From Parasponia andersonii (taxonomy: Eukaryota; Streptophyta; Magnoliopsida; Rosales; Cannabaceae), in assembly GCA_002914805.1 (NCBI GenBank), contig JXTB01000301.1, positions 408,379-472,378 on the forward strand: a DNA stretch of 64,000 nt, read 5' to 3'. Shown here piece by piece: positions 26,546 through 38,229 of the stretch. The notes beneath the pieces are model-generated. The model saw only the letters and a list, made by a program, of their open reading frames with translations, was not told where the DNA came from and ran no database searches. Within the stretch, counting starts at the first letter, position 1, and every line of letters begins with the position of its first letter. Position numbers and translations under genes: made by a program.

Positions 26546-27962
26546 TTTATTCTATTTTATTAGCTCATCTCTTAGGAACACTCTATAAGTAAATGGTTGA
26601 TCAATTCCACTAAGTGGACAATCAGGCGAAGAAGTGCAACGCTAGCGCGAAACAACAAAAATGGCGACCACTGATTCTTTGTTTTTAGGATTTAATTCAA
26701 TGATTATTGTAAATTGCGTAGTGTCTTTATATTAAGGTGAGGTGCCAAAATTGATAAGTAAATACAATTAACGAGTATATATGGTGATACTTAATTTAAG
26801 AATGGCAAATATACTTTTTATACTACTTGGGAGGGAAAGATGGAAAAATGGTTAGGTCACTCAAAAATTTAAAAGGAGAGCCCAACTCGTCTTGTATGCC
26901 TGTCGGACTCCCAAGTAAGCCTTACGCAGGTTGACCCATTCTTGGCCCGCTTTTGAAAAAGATAAGATTATTATATGTATATTTAGTTAAAAATATTATA
27001 AATTTAGACATAAAATTTACGAAAGATAAATAATATGTTAATGTTTTGTTTTTTCTATTGACAAAATTTTTTAAATAATTATATTAGTTATAAGTATATA
27101 AGTTGAATAGTTAATAAAAAAAATTAAAACAAAAATCTTAAAAAAATTATTTAGAATCAGACTAAAATTTGAAAATGTGAAAAAAAAAGTAGGAGAATGT
27201 CTTTAAACCATGCGAATTGGACTGGGTCAGTCTGACCCACGGGCCACAGTGACAAGCTAAGAGCCGGTCTATTTAGCCTGACCCATTTTGCCACATTTAC
27301 TTGAGAATACAAATATATCTCCTATAATGGATTCAAGTACTACTTTATAAATCAATGTTTTGTGATTATTCTTGATTTGTTTTACAAAAAAAAAAAGAAA
27401 AAGAAAATGACAACCTACAACAAGTTAATACTTTTGTATGGGTCTTTTAAAATAAATAAATAATAATAAATAAAAACCATAACCTCATTAAGGGGAAAAA
27501 GAATACGGATAGTTTGACACAACTTTAAAAAGTTTTTTAGGACTCAAAAGTGATTTTTAGAAATATTCAGATGAATTCTCATATTTTTTTTTAATAATTT
27601 AAAAAATCATATTTACCTTGTGGTTCTTCTTTTTCTTTGACGGCTTATAGTCCGCAGATTTAAAAAAGCAAAAAACCAATATCTTTTATGGAAAGATTTT
27701 TAAAACTATTACATTAAAATAAAATTTATCTCAAACAGACCCTACACTTGGTTTGAAATTCGTATGAATGAAAACGTAAGAATGGTTTGGTAAAAAGTAT
27801 GCCTTCAAATCAAACCCAAACAAACCATTTCACCTTACCGTCAACGTATGGAATTGTGACGGAATATTATTTACCATTGAAGAATTTTAAACGTCCATTG
27901 CAATGTTTTATTTTTCCTTACGAACTGATTAAGAAATTATATACAACAATGATGGTGTGCGT
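26546..27962. other. AT-rich intergenic DNA, no gene seen
   Basis: The stretch ends in the 3' flank of NPF gene C. Slightly GC-richer patches (26880-26950 and 27210-27300) have hAT-like words such as gggtcagtctgacccacggg but no definable ends. Confidence 0.4.
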
Positions 27963-30490
27963 TTATGTAGTACCTCTTCTCTTATAAACGTAGGAACTTG
28001 CAAAATGCAAGTAGGCGGCAAGCCCAACTGAACTGAGTCCAAAAAGTAGCCAGTAAAAGTAATCAAGATGAGCCCGGTTTAGATTATTAGAAAACCAGCT
28101 TTCCCTGCCTTCTCCCCCAGTTGCTTTCTCAATAACAGATACAAGAAAGCTGCTTAGGAAGTTCCCAACACCAAATACACAATAGTAAAGAGCGACTCCT
28201 ATGCTCCTTAACTCTGTTGGGACTTGATCGTAGAAGAATTCTTGCATGCCAACCAGTGCGAAAACATCAGCTATGCCAAAGAGAAAGTATTGAGGTAATA
28301 ACCACCACACACTCATTGGAATTGTCACACTTGACGCATCAACTAGGTCGTACTCTTGGGCGGTTTTGAGCCTTTTCACCTCAACAAGAGCTGCTACTAC
28401 CATAGCAAAAGCATGAAAGACAAATCCAACTCCTATTCTCTGTAGCATTGTGATGCCAGAAGGCAATCTAGTGAAAGCTCTAGTGATTGGAACAAAAATT
28501 CGATCATAAATGGGAAGGAAGATAATAATGGTAAGGTAGATGAAGCACTGAAGTGAAGCAGGGGATATTTTATAGCCCGAGACAATTGTTCTGTCCATTG
28601 TGGCCCCTTGCTTTGTAAAGAAAGTTGACGACTGTGCAAACACAATACCATATGTCAAGCATATCACCCACATTGGAACAAGCCTAAGTACCGACTTCGC
28701 TTCTTCAACATCAGCTATGCAAACACAATCATCTCCCTTCAAATGAGTACTTGGTGCAAGCAAGGCTTTGTTGAGGAATCTGCAAGATTACAGGATCCAA
28801 ACAAATTAAAGGAGCACCATAAACACCTTAAAGTGGCGCGCACTAGATGCTGTAATGTAACATTAGCAAGATTACGTCTAGTTTGGGATAAATGCATACA
28901 CCATAAATGCTTTCGGTGCAAAGTTGTCTTGGAGCCTGGACACTGCAAATGTAACATTAGTGTCTCATAGTGCCTAGATGCTGGCATTTCCTATTCATCT
29001 TCATTTTTAATTTTTATCCAATCCTAAATTTATGCATACAGGGTAAAGCCAAGTTTACCTGAATTGTTCAGAACTTTGGTCAGACAAGAATCCACGAGTT
29101 TCCTCTATAGTTGCTATAGATGATGGAGTTCTTCGCCAGTTCCTAAACGCTGCAACAAACACACGACCAATTCTCACAAAGGGACTTTTCTCATTCTGTC
29201 CAATGCTATACCTATAAGTTGTAGTTCCTAGCAAGAAAACTATCAATGCAACGACCATCGCAATACAAGGAATTCCAAATCCAAGAGCCCAACTCAGATT
29301 GTCTTGTATGTAGCTTACGGTTAAAACTGATATTGAAACGCCGGCAGACGCACCAAAATACCACCAGTTGAAGAATGAGCTCTTGGCTTTGCGCTCCTCC
29401 GGATCTTGACCATCAAATTGGTCAGCCCCAAAAGCCTGATTGCACGGCTTGTGTCCACCTTTGGCGACTGCTACTATATATAAGGAAAAGAAGAACAATA
29501 TTACTTGGAACTGAGGTGGAGAACAAGACGTGATGTTGTTGCTTTGGCAGCCAAAACCAGTCAGAGAAGGCAAACTAGCCGATAGACTCAACAGCCCTAG
29601 TCCCTGTCACCCATATCAATTTGAGCCAAGGTCAATAGCAGCCCAACAATATGCCATACCGCGCATCATTACACATGCATTTCTTAGTAATATGCTCCAA
29701 AAGAAAGAAAATTAAGCTATGTTTTATACCTTGTTTACACATGTAGTTTCATATTTTTAGAAGAAAACTAGTCTTCTTTGAACATAACCAATCTTATGCT
29801 TGCTAACCAGAGAAATAAAACGAAATAAAATGGAACAGAACAAAAAAGAAACACATGACTTCCACTACGGAGAAGCTAAAAAGTGAAAAAGAACCTTAAT
29901 ATTATATTACTTCTGCCTCAGTAACTTTTTTTTTTTTTTTTTTTAAATTATTATTATAACTATGTATAAAATAAATTTAATAAACTGAAAAACTAGACAC
30001 GACAATTTGGTATCATATAGCATACCAAAGCATAGAGCAGAGAAGCGACAATAATGGTGCGGTAGCGCCCAAGAAAAGAATCCGCCACGAAAGCTCCCAA
30101 CAGAGGCAGCATCGCCGCTGCTCCCGCCCAAGCGTTCACGTTTGCCGCGGCGGCTGCCGTAGACTGTCCGAGTGGCCCAGTCAGATACGTTACGAGGTTC
30201 GAACTGACCCCATAGTAGGCGAACCTCTCAGCAACCTCAACACCTGTACGGACAGACAGAGACTGTTCATTCAAATTCAAATTCAAATTCAAATTCAAAT
30301 TCAAATTCAATCACAGATGATGATTTTTTTTTTTTTTTTTCTAATAAACAAACTAATTTTATAATTTACCTATGAGAAAAGCGGCTGATCTCCAACCGCC
30401 GGACTTGGATCTTAAAACGGGACGACCTTTGTAGTCCACGGTGCCTTCGACGGCGTTGATTGAAATCAGAGCTTCGGCGTCGTCGGCCAT
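27963..30490 (-). CDS. NPF5-type transporter, copy C (NRT1/PTR family)
   Basis: Four exons: 30490-30370, 30243-30026, 29603-29059 and 28779-27963. The GT-AG introns are short (126, 422 and 279 bp), and the joined product has 566 residues. It starts [35 protein letters not shown] lies in exon 2 and [19 protein letters not shown] in exon 3. The usual PEECK reads PEERK here, so one commonly conserved cysteine is replaced. Exon 4 has [41 protein letters not shown] and ends YKRRGTT. Exon 4 resembles copy B most. Intron 1 contains a (ttcaaa)n microsatellite at 30268-30310. It is divergent to copy D across about 7.7 kb that holds a transposon and a glycosyltransferase pseudogene. Family role: proton-coupled small-solute transport; substrate not deducible. 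Confidence 0.93.
30268..30310. repeat. (ttcaaa)n microsatellite in intron 1 of NPF copy C
   Basis: Seven or so near-perfect hexamers lie 25 bp from the acceptor of exon 2. Other copies lack it. Confidence 0.9.
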
Positions 30491-30929
30491 CAGCTACGTA
30501 ATATTATGGGAACCAATTCAATTTCAACCACAAAGTTTTGAACTCTATGAGTTCCAAAGTAAAATTAAGTTTATCATTTAAATTTTGGCTATTAATGGAT
30601 GAAAAGCAAAACAGGAAAGAACTAAAGACACGCTGATGTTGGAACAGTTTTTGAAATATATGTATGTAACCAAGATTTCAGGTTAGATACTTAGATTTTA
30701 AAAAGATCGTGCTATGCAATACTTTTCATTTTCGTTTATTTGTTATTTAATTTGTTATTTTTTATTTTTGGTAAAATGAAATGAAGGAATTGGCCATTAG
30801 AGTGGTACTTATGATGAGAAACTGTTCGGATCTTTTTTTTCTTTGGATTTTTCTCTTTTAGGAATATGTTCACATATTGAATTTTTTAGGACTGTCTTTG
30901 GTCAAAAGTGAGGATTTAGTAGGTGAGAG
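30491..30929. promoter_or_regulatory. Upstream region of NPF gene C
   Basis: This is the space between the start codon of gene C and the target-site duplication of the Mutator-like element. It should contain the gene C promoter. No definite TATA box was assigned, so this is a position-based call. Confidence 0.3.
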
Positions 30930-30939
30930 TATTAAATTG

Positions 30940-32259
30940 GGAACTTCTACGATACTCCCCCAATTTTTGAGAGTATGGATACTCTTAATTTTTTGTGTTC
31001 TGATTGGGTGCTTGGTGAAAATGGAGCCCACAATGAAGAAGATACTAACGGCTGTTTGTTTATTGTGTTAAAGGAGGGTTTTAAATTTTTTATTTATTAT
31101 TTTTTGAAGAACAAGGAAAGAGGGTGTATATTAGGGTTCATTTCCCTCTTTGATAGTCCCATTCCAGTACCCCGTCTCCAGCTCCAGCGGCCGGAATCTA
31201 GAGATTTGCAAGTTTTCCTATTTAACTTCTTTTTTTTTTTTTTCTTTTTTTTGGGTGATTGACGTTTGGTACTGTTTTATAAATTTGACTCTGCGTTTAT
31301 TTTTCATGTCCCAGTTGAAGTAGTTCTTCTTGAACTTGATGATACACTCCCTCGCAATACTGCAAATAAATAAACAATTACCGGTTAAACATTAGCATTT
31401 ATTCAATGTTAACTCAACTGATTTTGGTATAATTTCTTGTTTAACCTTTCATTGTTCTCCTACTGATTTCCGATCATATCAATGGAAATAAAGCGAAGTT
31501 GTATGAAAACTTTTACTAAAATTACAAAGAAAAACAAACAAGAAATCAAGCCGGCGAGGAGGCTCTCTTTTAATAAATCGATTGATTAACTCTAACAAAT
31601 AAAAAAAAGGCATGAAATTCATATCATAAAAATAAGGAAACCCCACATATGAAAGTTATATCATTCAATCTTTTGAAGCATCGTTCATGGAAACAAAGGG
31701 CTGAAGACAGCAAACTCTAATCCCAGATATGAGTGTTACGTCTAATCAGTATCAAGTGTCCTATTACATACAAGTATATAACAACGAAAAAAATACATAC
31801 ATCTTTTGGGATTTTCTTTTTTTTTTTTTTTAAATCTTCAGTACGTATAACTATTGAGGGGATAGAAAATCAATACCTGGCTTGTGACCAGCAGCAGCAA
31901 TTTTTGACCCTCTGCCGTTGAAGAAGCCTGATCGTACCGGCAGCAGAAATTTTTCACGGCTTCCTTGTCGCAGCAGCTTTCCCTCCCCTGCCGCAGTGGA
32001 AACCATCAACTAGCCTAGCAAAAATTGGGTCTTTGGGTTTTTTTGATAAAAATAAAAAAAGAAAAGAAGAAAAGAATGCTGCCCCTCGCCGTTACCTAAC
32101 AGCAAATGTGCCCTTCTAAATATTTTTAATCTGCTGTAAGATGCTCCAAAATATTAACACTGCCCATATCCGAGTCTGTTTATTGGATCAATATCCAATA
32201 CTTCTTATTAAAGGGGAGTATCGATACTCCAAATAATAGGGGAGTATCGTAGAAGCTCC
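30940..32259. mobile_element. Non-autonomous Mutator-like element (MULE) with TIRs and TSD
   Basis: The left end is GGAACTTCTACGATACTCCC. The right end, reverse complemented, is GGAGCTTCTACGATACTCCC. Similarity extends to about 45 bp through a second GATACTC. Immediately outside are 10-bp direct repeats with two mismatches (TATTAAATTG at 30930-30939 and TGTTGAATTG at 32260-32269), in the 8-11 bp range of Mutator insertions. The 1320-bp interior has no transposase. It contains two GC-richer patches (31150-31200 and 31880-32010, the latter rich in cagcag/gccg words) that could be captured gene pieces. It sits about 450 bp upstream of NPF gene C. Confidence 0.78.
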
Positions 32260-32699
32260 TGTTGAATTGATATCATTTTATTTTTTTATAATTTTTTCTT
32301 TTTTTTTTTCTTTTCTTTCTCTTACTTCTTTTTCTCAGTTTTTACTCTAAAACTAAAACTTAGTTTCTTTCTCATAAAAAATTTAATTTTTCTTCTCATT
32401 GCTTGGTTAATCTCTCCATCTCACGAGAAAACATAAAATCTCAGTATTCTCGTTCTCTCTCTCTCTCCACTTTTCCATTTCTCTCTTTCTTAATAGCTCT
32501 TTTATTGTTTATTAAAAACTTCAGTTGGAAAGAAGTTTGACATTAATAGGTAGAGAGTTTTTAGGATTTTGAAGGTAAATAAATAAATTTTTTTTCAAGA
32601 ATTTTTTTTTCATCGTTGATAATGAGTAAGTGCTATTTGAAGGACCATAATACTGATTTGGGCAATAATGAGCTAAAAATTCCAAATTTTGATGTATTC

Positions 32700-34620
32700 A
32701 TCGTCTTCTTAACGTCTTATAGATCTCATTGTCATGTCGTAGGTCAAACTAATCTTGATATATGGTCAAGACTAACTTAATTTTAGGTCAAAATTATCTT
32801 GATTTTTAGTCAATATGATACTGACCTTTGAGGTTAATCTTGGCCTGTATTCAAAATATTTTGAACAATACTTTATCATTTTGAATTCATTTATTAAATG
32901 TACCAATTTATGTATCATGGAAGATACTATTTTGAGAATATAGTTTTTAACTTATTTTGTGGACATGAAAAATGCCCTTCTCATCAATAAGACCACTTGT
33001 GCATATTTCATTTAATTCATACTCAGTTGAAATAAATTACGAAATTACAGCCTGAAAGAAATTTTAACAACCAAATTAGTGCTAACACTAAATTTTAATT
33101 ATTTTTCATCTGTGGTCAGGATGTTCTTGACTTTGAGTCAGGAAGTTCTTGATTTAGGGTTAAGAAATTCCTGACATAATATCAAAAAGTTATTGATTTA
33201 GGGTCAAGAACTTCATGATCACAAGTGAGGAATTTTTATGACTTAATTCTTGATTTAGGATCAAGAAGTTATTGGCTTGGAGTTAAGTTTTTTCTGCCAT
33301 CGAGTCAAGAAGTAATTGATTTAGGGTTAAGATATTTTTAACCCGAGGTCAAAAAATAAATGACTTAAGGTGAATAAGAGATTGACTTAGAGTCAACAAC
33401 ATTTCAGTAGGGGTCATGACATTAGTACTTAAGTGTAGTTTGATATGAAACGTAATCACGATGTTATATGTAATGTATTCTTAAATTGATATATTTTCTC
33501 AAAAACAATTTGGCATGAAGTTAAGGATAACTTGAGTGGAAGTGTAAAATAATTTGACATGCAGTTAAAATATCCTGACTTAAGGTAACTCTAATACACA
33601 ATTACTTCAAAGCCCATAAAGTTATTCTTGACTCTAGGTCAAGTTTTACTTGTCAACATGATCTATGGTCAAGTAATACTTGACATAGGATCAAGTGATT
33701 TTTAACCTAGGAGTAGTTAACAAATTATTTATTAAATGAACTGAACTTTATTGAAAAGTATCCTAAATAGATAAATATAGACAAAATGATAGTTATGCTA
33801 ATACAATAAAACATAAGTAAAAAAGTAGATATGAATAACGAAAAAGTTGTCTAAAACATATCCACAAAATAAATCATCATCTTTCTCCTAGAAATTAGAT
33901 CACTCCTCTTAGTCAGTTTTAGTTCTTCTTTCTGCAATGTATGATAATACAACTCCCATGTAAGTTTGTGGAAAAAGTATTCCATCCTCTTTGCAATGAC
34001 CTTAGTAACAAGTTTGTCGGACATCATGAACTCGACATACTTCATTACAAGCATCCCACAGTCTCTGCTAAAAAATAGCAGGACATTAATTTAAATCAAA
34101 TAAGTAGGGATCAAGTGAGACATAACTAAAGACCAAGTGAGACTTGACCTCAGGTCAAGTGGGACTTGACCAAAGGAAGATCAAAAAGAATTTGACTTGG
34201 GTTCAAGAAGAACATGACCCCATATCAAGAAATCATATAAAGGATTTTACTCAAAATTATTTTTACAACAAATAAAAAAAATGACATAGATATAGACAAA
34301 TCCACCAAAATTTTTACTAAAAAATTTCATTCCATGACACAAAGAGAAATGGACATAAATAAACTCAAAAAACAAGGACTTTTGCACAGATACTAAAAAC
34401 AATCGAACTTTTCTATCATATTCTATTGGTCTCTTTTCTTTCTAATCAACTCATTTACTGAGATCTTCTTCTCTTTTACTACTTTCTTCTTCTTCGTTGG
34501 AGTTCTCAATCTTGAAACACGTCATGATGGATTTTGGCTACTTTGGAACTTTTTTTGGTTCATTAAGACGAGAGTAATGGATTGAAAATCTTAAAAACTA
34601 GCTGGGAGTTTTGAGAGGAT
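32700..34620 (-). mobile_element. Relic of a Ulp1-type Mutator-like transposon with gtcaag repeats
   Basis: The core is a minus-strand Ulp1-protease-like exon (entered separately at 33851-34066). On both sides (about 32750-33720 and 34100-34230) lie dozens of degenerate copies of a unit of about 22 bp reading gatttagggtcaagaagttc or close to it, often alternating with gacttaggtcaag. This layout matches the left-edge relic (DUF1985 peptide plus tctagcatagtcaag repeats). The minus-strand leader at 34620-34440 (aatgactaaatatcctct) resembles the leader of the left relic (aatgacctatatgtcccc). These are likely two decayed members of one transposon group. Boundaries are approximate. Confidence 0.45.
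33851..34066 (-). pseudogene. Ulp1/SENP-like cysteine protease C-terminal exon fragment
   Basis: A splice acceptor (tttagcag) is followed by an open stretch of about 71 codons starting RDCGMLVMKYVEFMMSDK and ending near a TAA at 33851. DCG(M/I)xVxKYxE is the catalytic-cysteine block of Ulp1-family SUMO proteases. The downstream FFHKLTWELYYH resembles the end of plant transposon-borne Ulp1 domains. The histidine and aspartate part of the catalytic triad, which would lie upstream, was not found, so it is a fragment. In plants such domains are usually carried by Mutator-type elements rather than being host deSUMOylases, and the surrounding repeats favour that here. Confidence 0.6.
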
Positions 34621-34769
34621 ATTTAGTCATTTGTTTTGCGTGGGTCCCAATTTTTGATGCTAAAAAAGTTATTAAAAGAACCTGGTCACAAAAATGTCAA
34701 AATGACATAAATTGATCCTATCTATCTCTGAACATAAGTATAAAAATTTTCAACCTACAAACAAAGAAT

Positions 34770-35370
34770 GTTTGCTAAGGATTGCTCGGGTAGATCTTAC
34801 TCCATCGAGTGATGGAGCACATCACCCTAGTCCTACCAAATATAGATACTAGTAAGATATACAGGGGGTATAAATGTAAGCTCTAGGCAGGGATAGTAGG
34901 AAACAAAGGCTTGAACTCACAGCTTCTACTTTTCACAAACCACACCTTACCGACGTACCACCTTTCTCAGTAGTGTATATTTATTATTTTAATTGCTCTA
35001 GTAGTCCCAATGTCAATACATGCAATTTTGTGGTTCTATTGACAATTCTATGGTCCTATACATTGAGCAATAGAGCACCTCATCCTAGTCATACCAAAAA
35101 AATTACTGCTGGCAAGATATACATGGAGTATAATTGTGAGCATTAGGCTGGTCCAGTGGGAAACAAGGGCTTTCTATTGACAATTTTGTGGTTCTATACA
35201 TTGAGTAAGATAGGCGTCATTCTAATCCTACCAAATATTGCTGTTGGTAAGACATACACGAGGTATAAGTGTGAGCATTGGGCTGGCCAGTAAGAAACAA
35301 GGGCTTGAACCCCCAGCCTATACTTTTCACAGACTATACCTTACCAACATACCACCCCTTTAGGAAATTG
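34770..35370. repeat. Three degenerate copies of a unit of about 150-200 bp
   Basis: Shared blocks recur in the same order: cctagtcctaccaaatat, taagatatacagggggtata, gggaaacaagggcttgaac and cacaccttaccgacgtacca, near 34790-34975, 35040-35175 and 35200-35370. The middle copy lacks its last third. The ggcttgaacccccag block resembles a tRNA B box, so a SINE-like origin is possible, but no A box was found at the right spacing. No coding content. Confidence 0.6.
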
Positions 35371-35467
35371 ACGTGACTAGTCTGTTTCTTTGTCAAGTGG
35401 ACTTTTAGTCCTTTTTTTTTTTTTTTTTTTTTTTAAATGACTTTTATGATATTCCCCGCTCAACAAA

Positions 35468-36400
35468 GTGTCCAGAAATAGCCATTCTATAAATAACCTT
35501 CAACTAAGTCACAATATGCCTATCGTACTCCACGCACTCCATTCCATCTCCCAAAACGACACCATCCACGTCATCATCATGGACTTTTTCTGCACCGAAA
35601 TATTTGTCGTCTCTACTCACCTCAATATCCTTGGTTTCCTCTTCTACACATCTAGGGCCTCTTCCTTAGCAGCCTGCTTCTGCTTACCGAACCTTCGCCG
35701 GAAATTCAACCAGAGCTGCAAAGACCAAATTACTTCCTCGACATTCCCGGCATCTCGATGATTCCGTCCTTCGACATGTTCAACACATTTGAGTCACTCG
35801 AGCCCAGAGCGGTCAAAGCCATATCAGATGGCCTATGTGTCCCGAATGGTGTGACTCCTTCGATTCACTACATCAGACCGTTGACTGTGACCAAAGAAGG
35901 AAAAGGAGTAGTACATCCCGAATCACTAATTTGGCTCGACTCACAATCGAGTTAAAGCATCGTGTTCCTCTGTTTTAGGAGTTTTGGATCGTTCTTGGCA
36001 GAATAGTTGAGAGAAATAGTTGTTGGGTTGGAGACGAGCGGTTAGAGGTTCTTGTGGGTAGTGTGGAGTCCGGTCAGCATGGCTACTTCGAGTCTGCTTG
36101 ACCCGGATTTAGATTCATTGCTTCCGGGTGGGTTCTTGGAGCAGAATGAGGAGAGGGGTCCGGTGGTGAAGAACTGGGCTCCCCAGGCAGAGGTGCTGAG
36201 TCATGACTCGATAGGTGGGTTCGTAACTTACTGTGGATGAAACTTGCCAGTGGAAGCGGTGTATGCTGGTGTTCCTATGGTAGCATGGCCTTTGTACACA
36301 GAACAAAGGTTAAACAGAGTGGTTTTGGTTGAGAAGCTTAAGCTTGCTTTGCCGATGAATGAGTCCGAGAATGGTTTTGTTAATGCTAGTAAAGTTTAAA
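35468..36400 (+). pseudogene. UDP-glycosyltransferase pseudogene (plant family 1, UGT88-like)
   Basis: Host gene relic of a cytosolic enzyme that transfers sugar from UDP-sugar to small molecules. Peptides occur in family order but in changing frames: LHALHSISQNDTIHVIIMDF (35530), then IPSFDMFNTFESLEPRAVKA (35758), [33 protein letters not shown] (36080), and the UDP-sugar-binding PSPG box from [20 protein letters not shown]. In that box the HCGWN core has become YCG-stop-N. The box continues in frame to [20 protein letters not shown], and homology ends near VNASKV. About 80-90 N-terminal residues, the acceptor-binding start and the C-terminal tail are missing. At least two frameshifts plus the stop make it non-functional. 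Similarity by eye is to UGT88-type enzymes; the exact clade is uncertain. Confidence 0.85.
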
Positions 36401-38229
36401 TTCTATCAATTTTTGCTCAAATAAAATTATACAGTCAGACATGCACTTTTGTACTTCTCCTTTTCTTATTTTTCTAATAAATTTGTAGTTGTATCATGTG
36501 CATAATTAGTTTATTCTAAAGCGTGACAAAGTTGCTCTTGTTGGAATTTTTCTCTAACTTTGGTTACGTCATTTTTATGATTAATTAGTTCTTTAGATTT
36601 TTATCTTATAGCTTTAATTTTTTTTTTTCACTGACATGTTGATGAATGCTAAGATGAATCCCAATTACAAGGCCTATAATTTGGTCTGCTGGTTAGAGCT
36701 TAGATGTGGATTACAATACCTACCTTTTTGACTTTTTTTTTTAATGGTTTTGGGATGATTCATGAATGATATTGAGATTGTATAACCACACAATTTTTTT
36801 TGAGAATTTATTTTATGTTCAAGATAAATTACATTTATCATATATCACTAACTTAAGGGGGGAAAAAAAAGATAATGAATATTTTTTCCCTTATTTTTCT
36901 TACTTTTGTTTGAGCTGTTTGATTATATGGATAAAGAATTTCATAAGAGATAAGGCACTCTGGATTCATGGCTTTTTACAAATAATAGATTAAGAGGTTG
37001 AATTTGATGTGTCCTTACTTCAAAGGTCTTTTATAGCAATAAGTGTTAAAATGTATTGTAACATGTAAGGATTCTTTCAATTTCCGATTAGAAACTCTTA
37101 TTCTATTAATCCTGAAGAAAAAAAATATGTCTCGATTACTGAGTCTATTTCTCATTTTGTAATTGCCAATCTTCAGCAGAAATGAATCATTTTTTCATTC
37201 AAAAATAATGTTAGTTGTAGAGAATTAATATTGTTATTTTTTCTCCTAGGTAAGGTGTTTTTTTCACTCTTTGTTCGTTGTTTATTTATTATATTACCGT
37301 TTAATCGGCTTTAATTACAATTCTACCTGGAATTTCATTCCGAAAAAAAGCAAAACAAAAACGAGAGAGAAATTCTACTCAGTATTCTTAATAATACAAA
37401 AAGTTTGAGAAATATATATGGTCCACTCGATGAAACTCCACCGAAAATATTTCTGGACTAAAACATTACTCCAAACATAACTTAAGGCAACAAAATTGTA
37501 CTGACTCTGCGCCAAAGCGAATGTAAAAGGACGTACAATAAAACATACAGTATACTCATTTCAAAAGAAAGTTTCTCCAACCCTGTATAAACCATTATGA
37601 GTAGAGATTTTGATCAGCCTGTTTAAACTTGAAAAAAAAAAATGTCAAGTCAGATAAGTCCAAAACATTTCATGAATACTAATACTGTATACCCCTAAAA
37701 AAAAGAAAAAGAAAAAGAATACTAGTACTGTATGCGTAACAAAAAAAAAAAAAATAAATAAAACAAGTCAAAAAATCAGATTGGGCCCCGAAACATGTCA
37801 TCATAACTCGTACAACCTAAGTATCACGGCCCGTTCGTAATCACACGCTCGTATACTAACCTTTTATTACAGTACTCAGTACTGGAATGAAGAATTCGTG
37901 TATCTTTTACGTGTGTGCTATTATTTGACGACCGATCAAAAGTCAATAGATCATGATCAACCCACAATGTATAAAATACATTCTGAAACAGTTCTTTTTC
38001 ATTTTTTTTACTCCGCCATTCACGTTCTCATTAATTATTATTCCAATAGTCTAGTTTGTTAGGAAATAGTAGTACATGAAGTCTATTTATTATGGACAAA
38101 GGAGACGCTCCCTCGATTTTGTTGTAACTTATCTCTATAAACAATTCTAATCATCCAATCGACCGAGAAACGGTTCCCGCTACCAGGTTCGCGCGTGGTG
38201 ACTACTTCCCACTAACCAGCTACTGGTTA
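36401..38229. other. Intergenic DNA and upstream region of NPF gene D
   Basis: No gene is seen in 36.4-38.1 kb. A tataaa at about 38136 (ctctataaacaattc) lies some 95 bp before the gene D start and is a plausible TATA box for it; this is a position-based inference. Confidence 0.4.
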
